Source: Pristionchus mayeri (lineage: Eukaryota > Nematoda > Chromadorea > Rhabditida > Neodiplogasteridae). Taken from it: a stretch of 64,000 nucleotides of DNA. The stretch spans positions 25,833,474 to 25,897,473 of the forward strand of contig BTRK01000005.1 of the NCBI GenBank assembly GCA_036245805.1, given 5' to 3'. A model generated the notes under the pieces. It saw only the letters and a list, made by a program, of their open reading frames with translations. It made no database searches and had not been told where the DNA came from. The first letter of the stretch is position 1. Each line of letters begins with the position of its first letter. Below are positions 34,458 through 45,154 of the stretch, one piece after another. The position numbers and the translations under genes were made by a program.

Positions 34458-37040
34458 GACACTTTTTGAATTTGTTGTAACTTTTTGCCCGGGAAATGCA
34501 ACATTCTGACACTCAGGTTTGATGTGCCAAATTCATTGGAGATTATGACCATGATCATATGGAATGATGCAATTGCTTAGTTATTGCATAGTGATTACGC
34601 AATCACAAACGTGGGCACCATTGCTGCTAGCAGCAAGACCCTCCCGGTTTTTGCGCCATTTAAGGGTACCAATTTCTGTAAACCTTGCCGGTGTTGTGGC
34701 TGAACTAGTGCGAACCCTCCCGGATTTTGAAACTCACAAACTTGTCAGGAGCAATCCCTGCCCATGTATGCGCAATCAATATGCACTTTTTCAAAACGGC
34801 ATTATTCTTAGATAGATTTTTTCATTTTCGCTTGGCTTTCTAAGATTGGAGATAAGAGCGAGGCCTACCCAGAATAAAGTTTTGAAGATGCTGCTCGGTA
34901 GCAGCTCGGTAGCTGCAGCCCTGCTGCAAAAGCAGGGTCTGAAATTCAGAACTCGGCTTCTAGAGTAGCTACAGCTCAAAGCATCAAGATGATCGCCATC
35001 ATGAACCCAGATGATCCTGAGAATATGAAAACGATATCTCATAATTTGCCCTCAGGGAATAAAAAAATCACTTTTTTTGCTTTTTTGTTTTACATTCATA
35101 ATTTTAGGGGAAAGTATCGTAAAAATCTGGTTTTATATAGGAATGTTCAAATTCTATTTAAGATTTGTTTCCCAACTTTTTAGAGTGTTTGAATATCTTT
35201 CCTGCCCGCGGCAAATGTTTTTTTCGGAGGGATACACGAGTCCCCGACTTCCCTATTTTCGCAACCTCGTAGTTTGTACTCTCTCGCCTACTGCGCCGTT
35301 AGTAAAACAAGTTATTAAAACATTTTTTTAAAATGGGAATCAGTTCTTCAGCATATCTTGAACATGCAAACACAATAACAAAAGTTTCCCTTAACTTTCC
35401 CACAAAGTTGCGTTTGAAAGGCCATGCAAGGATCATAGGGCACCTCCGAAAAACGATCGCCGTTGTCAGGAAAGATATCGAAACACTAAGAAGTGGAAAT
35501 CATATCTCTAATACATTTTGAACTTGCTTAAGCAAAAAAAAGATTTTTGCAAAACTTTCATATAAAGTTATGAATATAATGGTCATGCAAAAATGATTTT
35601 TTATTCCCTGAGGGCAGATTATGATATATCGTTTTCATATTCTCAGGATCATCAGGGTTCATGATGGCGATCATTTTGATGCTTTGAACGGGACTCTAGC
35701 TACTCTAGAAGCCGAGTTCCGAATTTCAGATCCTGTTTTTGCAGCACGGCTGCAGCACATGAGCGACCGAGCAGCACCTTCAAAAATTTATTCTGAGTAG
35801 GCCTCGGTCATTTCTCCAATCTTAGAAAGTTTCGTAAAAGGAAAAATCGATGTAAGAATAATACCGTTTTGAAAAAAAGTGCATATGAGGCCGTTTGCCT
35901 AAGAATCGAGCAGATTCGGAGAATTCTGGCACAGCCCAAAAATCCCATTTCTCCGAAACTCAGTGGTTTGGGGTTATCTAAGGTGCTGAAAACGATGTTC
36001 ACATTCATTTTGCCCCCAGAGTCATCGTTGGCTCCAGACGACATCACGTCGAAAACACATTTTCTAATATAACGTTACTCTCGAATGTGCTAAAATTACG
36101 TGAACAGGGTTCCCGGGGTAGAATTTCATGCTGATTACGCCTATCCACTTAATTTTTCGTGAATTATTAAAATTATTTTTAAAAATACATCTTTTCTCTA
36201 AGGCAAAAGTGACCATAGCAAGTTACATGGTTAGAAGCGGCATGACGAGATGATTCAGAATCTCTATTTTCGTCCAATTTGAAGCAGCGAGTTTTAAAAC
36301 AGCCAAATTTTACTGATGTCAAAACGCAGCAATTTCACCCTCTCCCTGCCCTCCCTCGTCAGTTTACCCCCTGGCAGTTCTCTCGCCTTTCCACTCTCTC
36401 GCATCTGCACACTGTCTCGCTTCTCTCGAGGGAGGGAAGGAGAGGAGGGGTGAAGCTGCTACGTTTGCCAACAGTTAAAGTTGGCTGTTTTAAAACTCGC
36501 TGCATCAAATTTGACGAAAATAGATATTCTGAGTCGTCTCGTCATGCCGCTTCTAACCATGTAACTTGCTAAGGTCACTTTTGCCTTAGATAAAAATGTA
36601 TTTTTAAAACACGTTTTAATAATTCATGAAAAATGAACTGGATAGGCGTGACCAGCATGAAATTCTACCCCGGGAACCATGTTCACGTAATTTTAGCACA
36701 TTCGAGAGCAACGTAACATTAGAAAATGTGTTTTGGATGTGACGTCGTCTGGAGCCAACGACGACTCTGGGGGCAAAATGAATGTGCCCACCCTTTTCAG
36801 CACCTTAGATAACCCCAAACCACTGAGTTTTGGAGAAATGAGATTTTTGAGCTGTGGCGGATCTTGCTCGATTCTTAGGCAAACGGCCTCATATTGATTG
36901 CGTCATCACTATGCAACAACTATACTTGCGGCATTCCATGTTAACATGTTCATAATCTTCAATTATTTTGGTACATATTACCTGAGTGTAAGGATGATGC
37001 ATTCCTGGACAATAAGTTACAACAAATTCAAAAAAGTGTC
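34458..37040. mobile_element. Fold-back element of the GATGACGCAATCG family
   Basis: GACACTTTTTGAATTTGTTG at the left mirrors CAACAAATTCAAAAAAGTGTC at the right. The inner modules at about 34,590-35,050 and 35,640-35,880 are the inverted family modules with CTGCAGCC and TGCTGC blocks. A separate 1.0-kb palindrome interrupts the right part at 35,886-36,891. Confidence 0.8.
35886..36891. mobile_element. Nested palindrome, 1.0 kb
   Basis: TGAGGCCGTTTGCCTAAG mirrors CTTAGGCAAACGGCCTCA, with TA at 35884-35885 and 36892-36893. The arms are about 430 bp at high identity. The spacer near 36,310-36,465 is a pyrimidine-rich then purine-rich stretch that can itself pair. It is inserted in the preceding fold-back. 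Confidence 0.88.
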
Positions 37041-37186
37041 CAGTAACTTTCGGGCGCGTATGTAGAAAGTGTTAACAAAAAGCTTACATAATTTACAAAA
37101 ATTATCTCACTTGCATCCTCGGTCTTTGAATTTGTGGAATTGCGTCACATTCGACTCTCGGACACGCTTAACATAAAATAAGGTAA

Positions 37187-37364
37187 CTGTGAGAATAGAA
37201 TGCGTAGCAACGTGGTGCACATAATAAGCTTCTTAAAGTACAACAATATTCGTGGAACGGGAAAATATTTTGCTGTGAATAGTTTCCCGTTCTGCGTATA
37301 TTGTTGTACTTTAAGAAGTTAATCATGTACACCACGTTGCTTTTTACGCATTCTATTCTCACAG
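37187..37364. mobile_element. Palindromic MITE with CTGTGAGAATAGAATGCG ends
   Basis: The 178-bp element has TA at its right border and TAA at its left. Its first eight bases and the pattern GAGAAnAGAA match the family at 30,586, suggesting mobilisation by a related transposase. Confidence 0.82.
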
Positions 37365-37399
37365 TAAGCATATCTCTATAAGAGACTTCTGAATTAGTG

Positions 37400-38040
37400 A
37401 TCATCAATAACGCAAAAAAGTTAAATTCTAAAATGTGCCTTGTGTTGTGCGTGCAGGCACAGCACGACAGGCAGCTACCGTACATTTAACGTTCCGTTCC
37501 GTTCTGCTGATTCATTTGTACACCGAGGCACAACAACTTACGGACGCTTTCTATTCTCAAGTAACAACAACTCTTTTTTTGCATTGCAGGCAAACGACTA
37601 TGTACTGAGAAATTATACGAAGAAAAAAGAGAAAAAAATAAGCGTTGTTGAGAAAAAATAAACCAAATTGTGATGAATCATAAGCTGACTGCGGCGTATC
37701 TTTCGAGATGTAATTTGAACGCTCGCGAATTTTGCCTAACTTATATGAGGTGGCAGATTTTCGATTTTGCAAAGGCTGGTCGATCTTCCGGGCACGGTGT
37801 TCTCATAAATCACGTTTACATTGTAACTCGCTATCCTTCTGGAAGTCGTCGAAAGATTCCAAGAGGGAACCGAGAATGACTTACGAACAGACTAAATCAC
37901 TGACGCTGCACAAGAGGAGGGGAGATATAGTAGGGAAGTTCACAGAAGCGGTAAAATCAGTCACTGCTTCATAAGAGATAAATATAGTGAGAAAATACAC
38001 GAATCACAATAGCAATACCGATAACAAATTGCCATTTCGT
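37400..38040 (+). other. Unassigned stretch with short open frames
   Basis: An ATG-initiated frame at about 37,673-37,879 encodes about 68 residues, and an overlapping frame continues to 37,974. A TTTGCATTGCAG near 37,589 could be a splice acceptor. No domain is recognised and no neighbour supports a gene. I leave coding status open. Confidence 0.25.
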
Positions 38041-39066
38041 GGGAGAGCGGAGGCGAGATAATCTAATGAGGGAATGACGAGTAGCGTATTATGATTCCAA
38101 AAAGACTTAGTAACCCGAAGGCAAATGAGAGGGAGAGGGAAGGTGAAATGGATAGCGGAGGATAGAGGGGAGGGGAGGGGAGGAGAGAGAGGGAGGGGAG
38201 GTGGGAGAGCGCAGGCGAGATAATCTAATGAGGGAATGACGGGTAGCGTATTATGATTCCGAAAAGACTTAGTAACCCGAAGGCAAATGAGAGGGAGAGC
38301 GGAGGTGAAATGGATAGCGGAGGAGAGAGGGGAAGGGAGGAGAGAGAGGGAGGGGAGGTGGGAGAGCGGAGCCGAGATAATCTAATGAGGGAATGACGAG
38401 TAGCGTATTATGATTCCAAAAAGACTTAGTAACCCGAAGGCAAATGAGAGGGAGAGGGAAGGTGAAATGGATAGCGGAGGAGAGAGGGGAAGGGAGGAGA
38501 GAGAGGGAGGGGAGGTGGGAGAGCGGAGCCGAGATAATCTAATGAGGGAATGACGGGTAGCGTATTATGATTCCGAAAAGACTTAGTAACCCGAAGGCAA
38601 GTGAGAGGGAGAGCGGAGGTGAGAGGGTGAACGGACTGAAAAGATAACGCTATGAGGGAATGACGGATGGCGTATTTTCAGAACAATTTCGGCCCGGCTC
38701 GCGGCGCAGCGGCGAGTCCTGACTGAACTTGGTTCAAAGGCGAACTCCCGCCGAATGAGAGGGAGAGCGGAGGTGAAATTGATAGCGGAGGAGAGAGGGG
38801 AGGGGAGGAGAGAGAGGGAGGGGAGGTGGGAGAGCGGAGGCGAGATAATCTAATGAGGGAATGACGGGTAGCGTATTATGATTCCGAAAAGACTTAGTAT
38901 CCCGAAGGCAAGTGAGAGGGAGAGCGGAGGTGAGAGGGTGAACCGACTGAAAAGATAACGCTATGAGGGAATGACGGATGGCGTATTTTCAGAACAATTT
39001 CGGCCCGGCTCGCGGCGCAGCTGCGAGTCCTGACTGAACTTGGTTCAAAGGCGAACTCCCGCCGAA
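38041..39066 (+). repeat. GA-rich tandem array with higher-order repeat
   Basis: GATAATCTAATGAGGGAATG recurs at about 38,056, 38,219, 38,375, 38,533 and 38,844. The basic period is thus about 157-163 bp, with one 311-bp step. The long step contains an extra module (GTGAACGGACTG...TTCGGCCCGGCTCGCGGCG...CTCCCGCCGAA) that is repeated again after the last unit. The units are strongly purine-rich on the plus strand (GGGAGGGGAGG-type tracts). No long frame is present. Confidence 0.88.
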
Positions 39067-39561
39067 GGCGGGAATGGGCGTCGGGGATATCAGAAGGGTT
39101 CGACGGGTTAGCTTGTTGTCGAATAAGCTCGGGTATGTGAGGATTTAGTGAGAATGGTAGATCGTTTTTACGTTATCTGGATTGGAGGAGGGAGAGTATT
39201 ATGAGGGAATAACGGGTATTACAACTTGATTAACGCATTGTTCAGAATTAAAAATCTTTTCACATGGTCGATTTTAAAGGAGTGAACTTAGTTAACTAGT
39301 GTTATACACCATTCGAAAGAGCATAAAAAGTTGTGCCAGAATCTAAGTTCTCGTATTCGAAGGAGCTTATTAACTCTCAATATCTGGCAAAATGTCGAAA
39401 ATTTGGATTTTTTATTCTTTCAAAAAATTCTAAGGCCACTTTTCCACGGGTTCTTCATTCTGGATATTTGACATGTTGTGTGAAATTTTGCGCTGAATTT
39501 AGAAAAAAAATATCCCATTGTGATCCGACATACCGCTATCTGACTTTTCCTCGAAAATAAT

Positions 39562-39604
39562 AGCGCGCAATCGCCGATCAGGGTTCGATTCCCGTCGGCG
39601 TCGG
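39562..39604 (+). pseudogene. tRNA 3-prime-half-like segment in left arm
   Basis: GCGCGCAATCGCCGATCAGG is followed by GGTTCGATTCCCGTC, a good B-box match. No A-box partner is clear upstream, so only a tRNA-derived 3-prime portion is suggested. Confidence 0.4.
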
Positions 39605-39779
39605 AAAGTTTTTGCCAAGTTTTTTTGACCTCGCATGGAGGTTTTAACTGTTTTTATTTAAGTTTAATGTCACAATACATTTTTTGACGATTTTGTAAGA
39701 TGTGAGATGATGATACTTTTTTTGATATTTCGTATTCCACACGTTAGATAAGCATTTCACTATGACGCACAGGCATTGA

Positions 39780-40529
39780 ACATCACTTCTTACCTTGTTC
39801 ACTCCCATACCCTCTGCGCGATCCGACTGTTCTCTGGCGGAATCGAGGGTGCCCTTGCCCAGCGCATTGTCATTCCCGAACTCGACGAAGCTATCCAAGA
39901 GGACATTACCGGAGAAGTGGATCAAAAAGGCATCTTCGCGATATTCCGAGAAGGCCAAGGAATTCGTCAAGAATATCTTCGATGAGGGCATCACGATTGG
40001 AACGAATGTACTTGCAGAAGTAGCAGAGAAGAGGGTGCGTGAAGCTGTGAACCCCGACGGAACTCTAATTTTCACTCCGGAGGAGAGGCTGAATACGAGA
40101 CAGATTAACTCGTATTACAGTCGAATCAAAGCAGAGGGAAAATCAAATACAGTGAATGGTGGAGCGAAGAAAGAAACGAAAAAGAAGGGAGGAAGGTGCA
40201 CTAGACCCAAGAGATCGGATGACGGCATGGCGGAATGTGGTGATTATTCTGAGGGAGAGAACGAAGAGGATATTGATGAGTTCGACATTGACGAAGGAGT
40301 ATTCGATGACGAAGACTTCAAGAGCGATGCTGATCGGATTGAGTCTATCATGAACAATCTCGACGATGTTTTTGACATGCAGCAGCCGATAGAAATCATG
40401 GAGGAACTGACAAGATCCAGTGAAGAGTTTCCATCCGAGATCGGGAACTCCAACGAAGATGATTCGGAAGGATTTCCACTCGAGAGCCAGAACTCCAACG
40501 AAGAAGTGGTCGAACGAGGTTCCTTCTGA
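39780..40529 (+). CDS. Gene-like ORF with acidic tail inside a fold-back element
   Basis: The frame is open from 39,780 to a TGA at 40,527-40,529. It has no early ATG (the first possible start, TTG at 39,795, gives 244 codons), so it looks like an exon or gene fragment and not a complete gene. The middle is basic and structured-looking: EFVKNIFDEGITIG near residues 55-68, then TPEERLNTRQINSYYSRI near 93-110, followed by a lysine-rich KKETKKKGG stretch. The last third is strongly acidic with runs of E and D. The N-terminal 45 residues may belong to another frame. I do not recognise a family with confidence. It lies alone in the spacer of the element. It could be a captured host exon or an accessory protein of the element. 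Confidence 0.5.
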   Translation, partial: TSLLTLFTPIPSARSDCSLAESRVPLPSALSFPNSTKLSKRTLPEKWIKKASSRYSEKAKEFVKNIFDEGITIGTNVLAEVAEKRVREAVNPDGTLIFTPEERLNTRQINSYYSRIKAEGKSNTVNGGAKKETKKKGGRCTRPKRSDDGMAECGDYSEGENEEDIDEFDIDEGVFDDEDFKSDADRIESIMNNLDDVFDMQQPIEIMEELTRSSEEFPSEIGNSNEDDSEGFPLESQNSNEEVVERGSF

Positions 40530-40840
40530 AGAAACGAGAAAGATAAGAATAGGATGCTGAAAGGCATTCCAATGTGGGCAATTCCAGGGACGAATAACTG
40601 ACTCATTTTAAATATCACTTTATCTTTGCTGTATTCGATGTATTATACAAGTTGAAATTCTAAAGAATAATCACTATTAGATTTTCTTTGCTATATTTAA
40701 TGTGCGAGATCAACGAATATAAATTTTCTATTAAATAATCATAACAAGACCATACTAATAAAGGTATAACAACATGGAACATGAATCTATGCTGAAGAAA
40801 CTTCGTTAAAAGCAAAAACAAAACTTGGCAAAAACTTTCC

Positions 40841-40882
40841 GTCGCCGACGGGAATCGAACCCTGGTCTGCGATTGCGCGCTA
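40841..40882 (-). pseudogene. tRNA 3-prime-half-like segment in right arm
   Basis: Inverted counterpart of 39,562-39,604, keeping the GGTTCGATTCCCGTC block. Its preservation in both arms simply follows from arm identity. Confidence 0.4.
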
Positions 40883-41143
40883 GTTTTTCGAGGAAAAGTC
40901 AGATAGTGGTATGTGGGATCACAATGGGATATTTTTTCTAAATTCAGCCAGCATAATATTTCACACAACATATCAAATATCCAGGACGAAGAACCCGTGG
41001 AAAAGTGGTCTTAGAATTTTTTGAAAGAATAAAAAATCCAAATTTTCGACATTTTGCCAGATATTGAGAGTTAATAAGCTCCTCCGAATACGAAAACTTG
41101 GATTCTGGCATAACTTTTTATGCTCTTTCGAATGGTGTATAAC

Positions 41144-42320
41144 ATGTGGGGTCAAAATCGAGATGAAAATTTTCGATCTGAAAGATCAAAGATCAACTTT
41201 TGGGTCTAGTTGTTTGGCTGAAGTGAAGTGTATCCCACCCCTAGGCACTCTATCCATAAAGTATAAAGCTCCGGTGACGATTTTGAAAGATTGTGCCACT
41301 CCGCCTCTCAAATCTGACGTTCTTAGGGAGACAGCGTTTTAAGCTATCGCGAACGGTATGTGACCAATTTTTAGCATTTTGCATGTTTTCACTGAAAATT
41401 CGTCTCAGTTCGAATTTTTTGAGCGGCCAAAATTTGGAAACGACTCAATTTTTGCAAAATTTACATGATATCGTATTTTTTCATGCTTAATTGACCCATA
41501 CATAAATTTCAGGCTCTTGTGCTGAAGCCCAGACCGACTAAATTCCTAGGCCCTTTTAAGTGATTCGATGAACATGAGTGGTCAATTCATATCATCGGTC
41601 TTAAGATTTCTGATATTTTTAGAATGATTGTATCCTATCTGCATTAATATCTATCCTAACCGAAATCCTCTCCAATTCGATCCGGGCTGATGTTTCGAAG
41701 GTCGAAAAAATCGAAATTTTTAAATTTCTTCATATAGCTGCTAGAAGTAGTAAAAATATTTCTACGCAATACTTATCACATTTTGAGTACAAAATGCACA
41801 AACATTTTGAGTACAAAATGCACAAGATTTCCCTCAAAAACTAAAGAACGGGGGTGTTAAATGAAAAAGTTCATCAAGTCCACGCCATATGGACCGCAGG
41901 GAAGGCAGTTCGTCACTAAAAATTCGCCAATTTTAAATCATAGGTATATTATGGCATGCATTTGGCACAAAATATATCGAAACTGGAGGGCGGGGGCTAG
42001 TTTGCGATGTGCAGATGCCCGTATCATTGGGCAAAGGAGCGAAAAAATGCATTTCAGAGCGAATTTCTCGCGTCAGACTAGATTATCTTTCGCGAAAGCG
42101 CTGTTTCAACATAATCCAATAATGAGAACAAAATCGAAATAAACTAAGTTTGAAGAGAAATTGTTCGAAATATCCTAGTTCGAAAAGTCTTTATTCGAAT
42201 TAGTTTGTTCGAGATGTCTTAGCACCATTAAATCAAGCGATTCCGCACGAGTCAAAATGGTCGTATCGAGCTACAACTTTGGGAAGGTAACACCGATGGA
42301 CACCGACGACGAACATAATA
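41144..42320. other. Unassigned stretch
   Basis: No supported gene. A TTTGAGTACAAAATGCACAA segment is repeated in tandem near 41,782 and 41,804. TTCGAAA-like motifs at 42,160-42,220 resemble the palindrome at 46.9 kb. Confidence 0.4.
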
Positions 42321-43157
42321 GGCTGTCCCATAAGTTCCCGGACTTTTTTGTTTTCTTTGTTTTCTTTATTTCTTTAATAATTCTTTATTCCCAGTCAACA
42401 ATGTATGCCCCTTCCCTCCCACAACCTTCTTCCATCGATCAGGCAGGGTCTCGATTCCTATCCTCCAGAAGTCCTGGGGTTTAGAGTCGATCCCTTCCTA
42501 GAAGGTTTATCGAGCGATCTCTTTGGCGAACTTATTTCCGCGACCGAACGCATAGAGAGATCGGGAGTAGTGGCAGTCGCAAGGGGAGATATCAGGTGAA
42601 TACGGGAGATGGGGTATCCATTCGATTCCAAGTTTGTCCAGCTTCTTTTAAGTGATTTTTGCGTGATGCGGCCCCGCCTTGTCCATGAGGATCAAGAGCT
42701 TTATATGGTTCACGAGTCTGGGAGGGACTCTGATAGTCATCTTATTCAGCTGAGCAGTGAACAACTCAACCTTTATGTTGGCACCTTCAGGAAGAATCTC
42801 CCAGTAGACGGGACCGAGCGACGAGACGAAGAAACTAAGCAGCTCCTTCTTTCCGTGTACTTCTTTCTTCGGTATTGGCTGGCGCATTTCATCGGAATCC
42901 AACCACTGCAGTAACCTCTCGGGGTTATCATAGGTGATCCACTTATCATCCACAGCGTTGACGGAATTGGGAAATTGAAGAATGGATCCGCGGCTGAGCA
43001 ATTGCTGACACACCTCGATTCTTTATTTCACTCGCGCCTCCGTGAGATCGAGAGAAATCCAATGAGGGAGTTACGGCACCTTCCCTTATTAAGTGAGGGT
43101 TCGGGCCACCAAGAAATTTAGATTACTCTTCTTCTTCTACAACGTGGCATACTCTGC
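42321..43157 (-). pseudogene. Mariner transposase relic, left part
   Basis: On the minus strand, 42,648-43,013 reads as the catalytic centre of a mariner transposase clearly related to the intact copy: DDKWITYDNPERLLQW, then FFVSSLGPVYWEIL, then LILMDKAGPHHAK. The first two catalytic aspartates appear kept, although the normally invariant NARPH is changed to KAGPH. Downstream toward the left terminal repeat the frame is broken by stops and shifts. The N-terminal part is cut off at about 43,157, where sequence similarity between the two copies ends. Confidence 0.85.
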
Positions 43158-43160
43158 TCA

Positions 43161-45127
43161 CAAGGGATGGGCGTACCCATATTACGAGATTGAGTATATA
43201 CAATTTGAATCAGCATAAAAAATTAGTCCGAAATCATTCTCGATACCCTGCTAATAACGTATCTGGCGACCGGCAGGGACGGTCGGAGATTTAGTTATTT
43301 TTTTGCATGTCGCGGCGCAAAGAGGTGTGAGGGTTCTAAGGGCTCCCTCCCCCATGGTCCCGTGGTGTAGTGGCTAGCGAGATGGACTAACTCCCCCCTG
43401 AAATTTTGGGGAACCAGTTCGATCCCTTCCTGGTGTAGATCTTTTGCTCGATTTTTTTTCTCGTCTCTGGCGCCGTCTCAAACCCGGGTTGGGTAGAGAG
43501 CGCCAGTTTTTGAACATCTCTGTATGTGATTTCGGAGTATCAGTCAGTTCTGCGTTGCGTTGTTCTTGTCGCGTTCGTGTCTCCTTCCTTCGACATTGGA
43601 GGCATGATCCGCGCGAGGGCCGTTACTTTGGCGCTCGCGAACTTGTATCGAGACGAGGGAGAGTCTCCATTTGAATGCCCCGATCTTCATCGCGAAGAGA
43701 AGAAGATCGTTGGACGCCTCCGGGATTGGATAGATGGAGATGTGAGGAACGAATTGGAGTTTCGATATAATAAGGTTAGTTTTTTGATACGCTTCATTTC
43801 TACGATTTCATTATAGGAACTTGCAAGCACTTGAAGATGAGAAAGCCGAGAGTGCTTTCGGATATGCTGTATACAGAAGTCAAGCGACGAATCGTGAAAG
43901 GTCTCGAATTGCACGATCGGGACACAACGTCAATTGTCAACAAAATTAATCGAGAGCACACTCTGTGGCATGGATTCAAGGTGCGTTCATCATGTCTATC
44001 AGATCCGGACACAGATCTGTATTCGAAACAGGGAAGTGATTACTCTCGATTTTAGGGCTGCCGTAGATGGATCGGAAAATGGAAGAAGAAACATCGAATT
44101 GTCTCGAGAAAGATTACGAAGGTGGTGTCGAAGAAAAAAATACGAGACAGGGAGAAGACTATGGAAGAGGTGAGTACGAAACTTTTCATTTTAACTTCTA
44201 TTCATTTTTTAGATCAAGGAATTCAAGGCAACATTCGAGTCCAAAATTTCTGAAGATCCAACTATCACGGTAGTGAACTGCGATCAGACTGCAGTATTGA
44301 AGGTAAGTTCTTCACTCGTTGAGTACAGCTTCCACTTCTGATTTCCATTTCTAATTTTTGCGTTACAGGAACACCATGGGGAAAGGATGCTCACGTTCAA
44401 GGGAGAGAAGACAGTCGAGGCAGTAGTCCAGTCAGTCAGCAACACCTCTCACTCATGCACCTATCTACCCGTTCTAAATCGAGATGGCACATTGCATGAA
44501 AAGTTCTTGGTGCAACTGAGTGAGCCGACGGGACAGCTTCCGAAAATTTAGAAGGTGTTTTCGGATCCCACCCTCGTTCTCGCTGCTGCCCGTTCCCACA
44601 TGAAGAACAGCGATTCTACGATAACATTCTTCAAAGAATGCGTATTCCCCCCCCCTTGTCCCCCCAAACTGTTGCTAGTTCTCGACTCTTGGCCTCTGTT
44701 CAAGCAACATGACCTGATCAGATCGCTCGCTCCTGCTAGCATGGAGCTCACGATCATGAACATACCAGAAGGGGAAACCGGGTACATACAGCCTCTGGAT
44801 GTGTACTATAACCAGCAATTCAAGTCGGTCCTCAAGAGGTGCGACAACCATGTACTCCTTCACGAGTTACCTGTGAACATCGGAGAAAGGGACTCGCTCC
44901 TCAAGGTGATGACCCAATTACATCGGCAATTCGGAGCACCGGTGTACAAAGAGTTCCGGAAGTATGCCTGGTACCGAGCCGGGTTCCTCGCTGACCACCC
45001 TCAACCCTTCGAGTCCCCTCCGCAATTCATGTTTGGACCCACTTCCGAAAATCCCTGCAATGATTGCAAAAAAGATTCATTCATTATGTGCTCGTATTGC
45101 TGTAAAAGTTACTGCTATCACTGCTTC
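43161..45127 (+). mobile_element. Tc5-like DNA transposon, right end missing
   Basis: The element seems to begin CAAGGGATGGG after TCA near 43,161, a start resembling the CAAGGGA ends and TNA targets I recall for Tc5-type elements. It carries a tRNA-like segment and a multi-exon DDE transposase gene. No matching inverted right end is found before the mariner sequence resumes near 45,128, so the right end appears deleted. Confidence 0.6.
43358..43437 (+). pseudogene. tRNA-like segment in the Tc5-like leader
   Basis: TCCCGTGGTGTAGTGGCTAG resembles a tRNA 5-prime end and A box, and CAGTTCGATCCC resembles a B box about 45 bases later. Stems are not convincing, so a tRNA-derived relic is the most I can say. 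Confidence 0.4.
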
Positions 45128-45154
45128 TTTCTGATAGCCATCTTATTCAGCTGA
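43602..45154 (+). pseudogene. Tc5-like DDE transposase, five exons, one in-frame TAG
   Basis: Predicted exons are 43,602-43,774, 43,817-43,980, 44,056-44,169, 44,213-44,302 and 44,369 to about 45,154. Introns of 42-75 nt have GT..AG ends (AAG-GTTAGT, GAG-GTGAGT, AAG-GTAAGT; TTTTAG, TTACAG). Exon 3 is basic (CRRWIGKWKKKHRIV), as in DNA-binding regions. Exons 4-5 hold a likely first aspartate in NCDQTAV, a second in LLVLDSWPL and a third in GYIQPLDVYY. The C-terminus has a cysteine cluster, CNDCKKDSFIMCSYCCKSYC. A TAG at 44,549-44,551 interrupts exon 5, and codons continue in frame on both sides. Exon 2 joins out of frame unless the acceptor is 11 nt further in. The last few residues come from the flanking mariner. 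Family assignment is likely, and the gene is inactive unless the stop is an error. Confidence 0.75.

Larger units (their letters stand above)
39301..41143. mobile_element. Fold-back element carrying an ORF, 1.84 kb
   Basis: GTTATACACCATTCGAAAGA at the left mirrors GGTGTATAAC at the right. The arms are 39,301 to about 39,625 and about 40,819 to 41,143, with roughly 90 percent identity by eye. The 1.2-kb spacer holds an open frame of 244 codons. Each arm contains a tRNA-like GGTTCGATTCCC segment next to the spacer. Long inverted ends flanking a non-transposase ORF are unusual for this window. Confidence 0.8.

Noticed and set aside
37440..37974. Possible small multi-exon host gene
   Set aside because: A plausible acceptor and a 68-codon ATG frame are present, but there is no matching donor, domain or conservation visible; recorded only as unassigned.
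38041..39066. CRISPR-like array
   Set aside because: Repeat units are about 160 bp, purine-rich, and have no constant-repeat/variable-spacer alternation; the setting is eukaryotic.
40244..40618. Serine-rich minus-strand frame opposite the acidic ORF
   Set aside because: Serine-rich antisense frames are expected opposite GAA/GAT-rich acidic coding stretches.
44555..45154. Separate 199-residue gene starting at MFSDPT
   Set aside because: It is the in-frame continuation of the Tc5-like transposase after one TAG; its apparent start is only the first possible codon after that stop.
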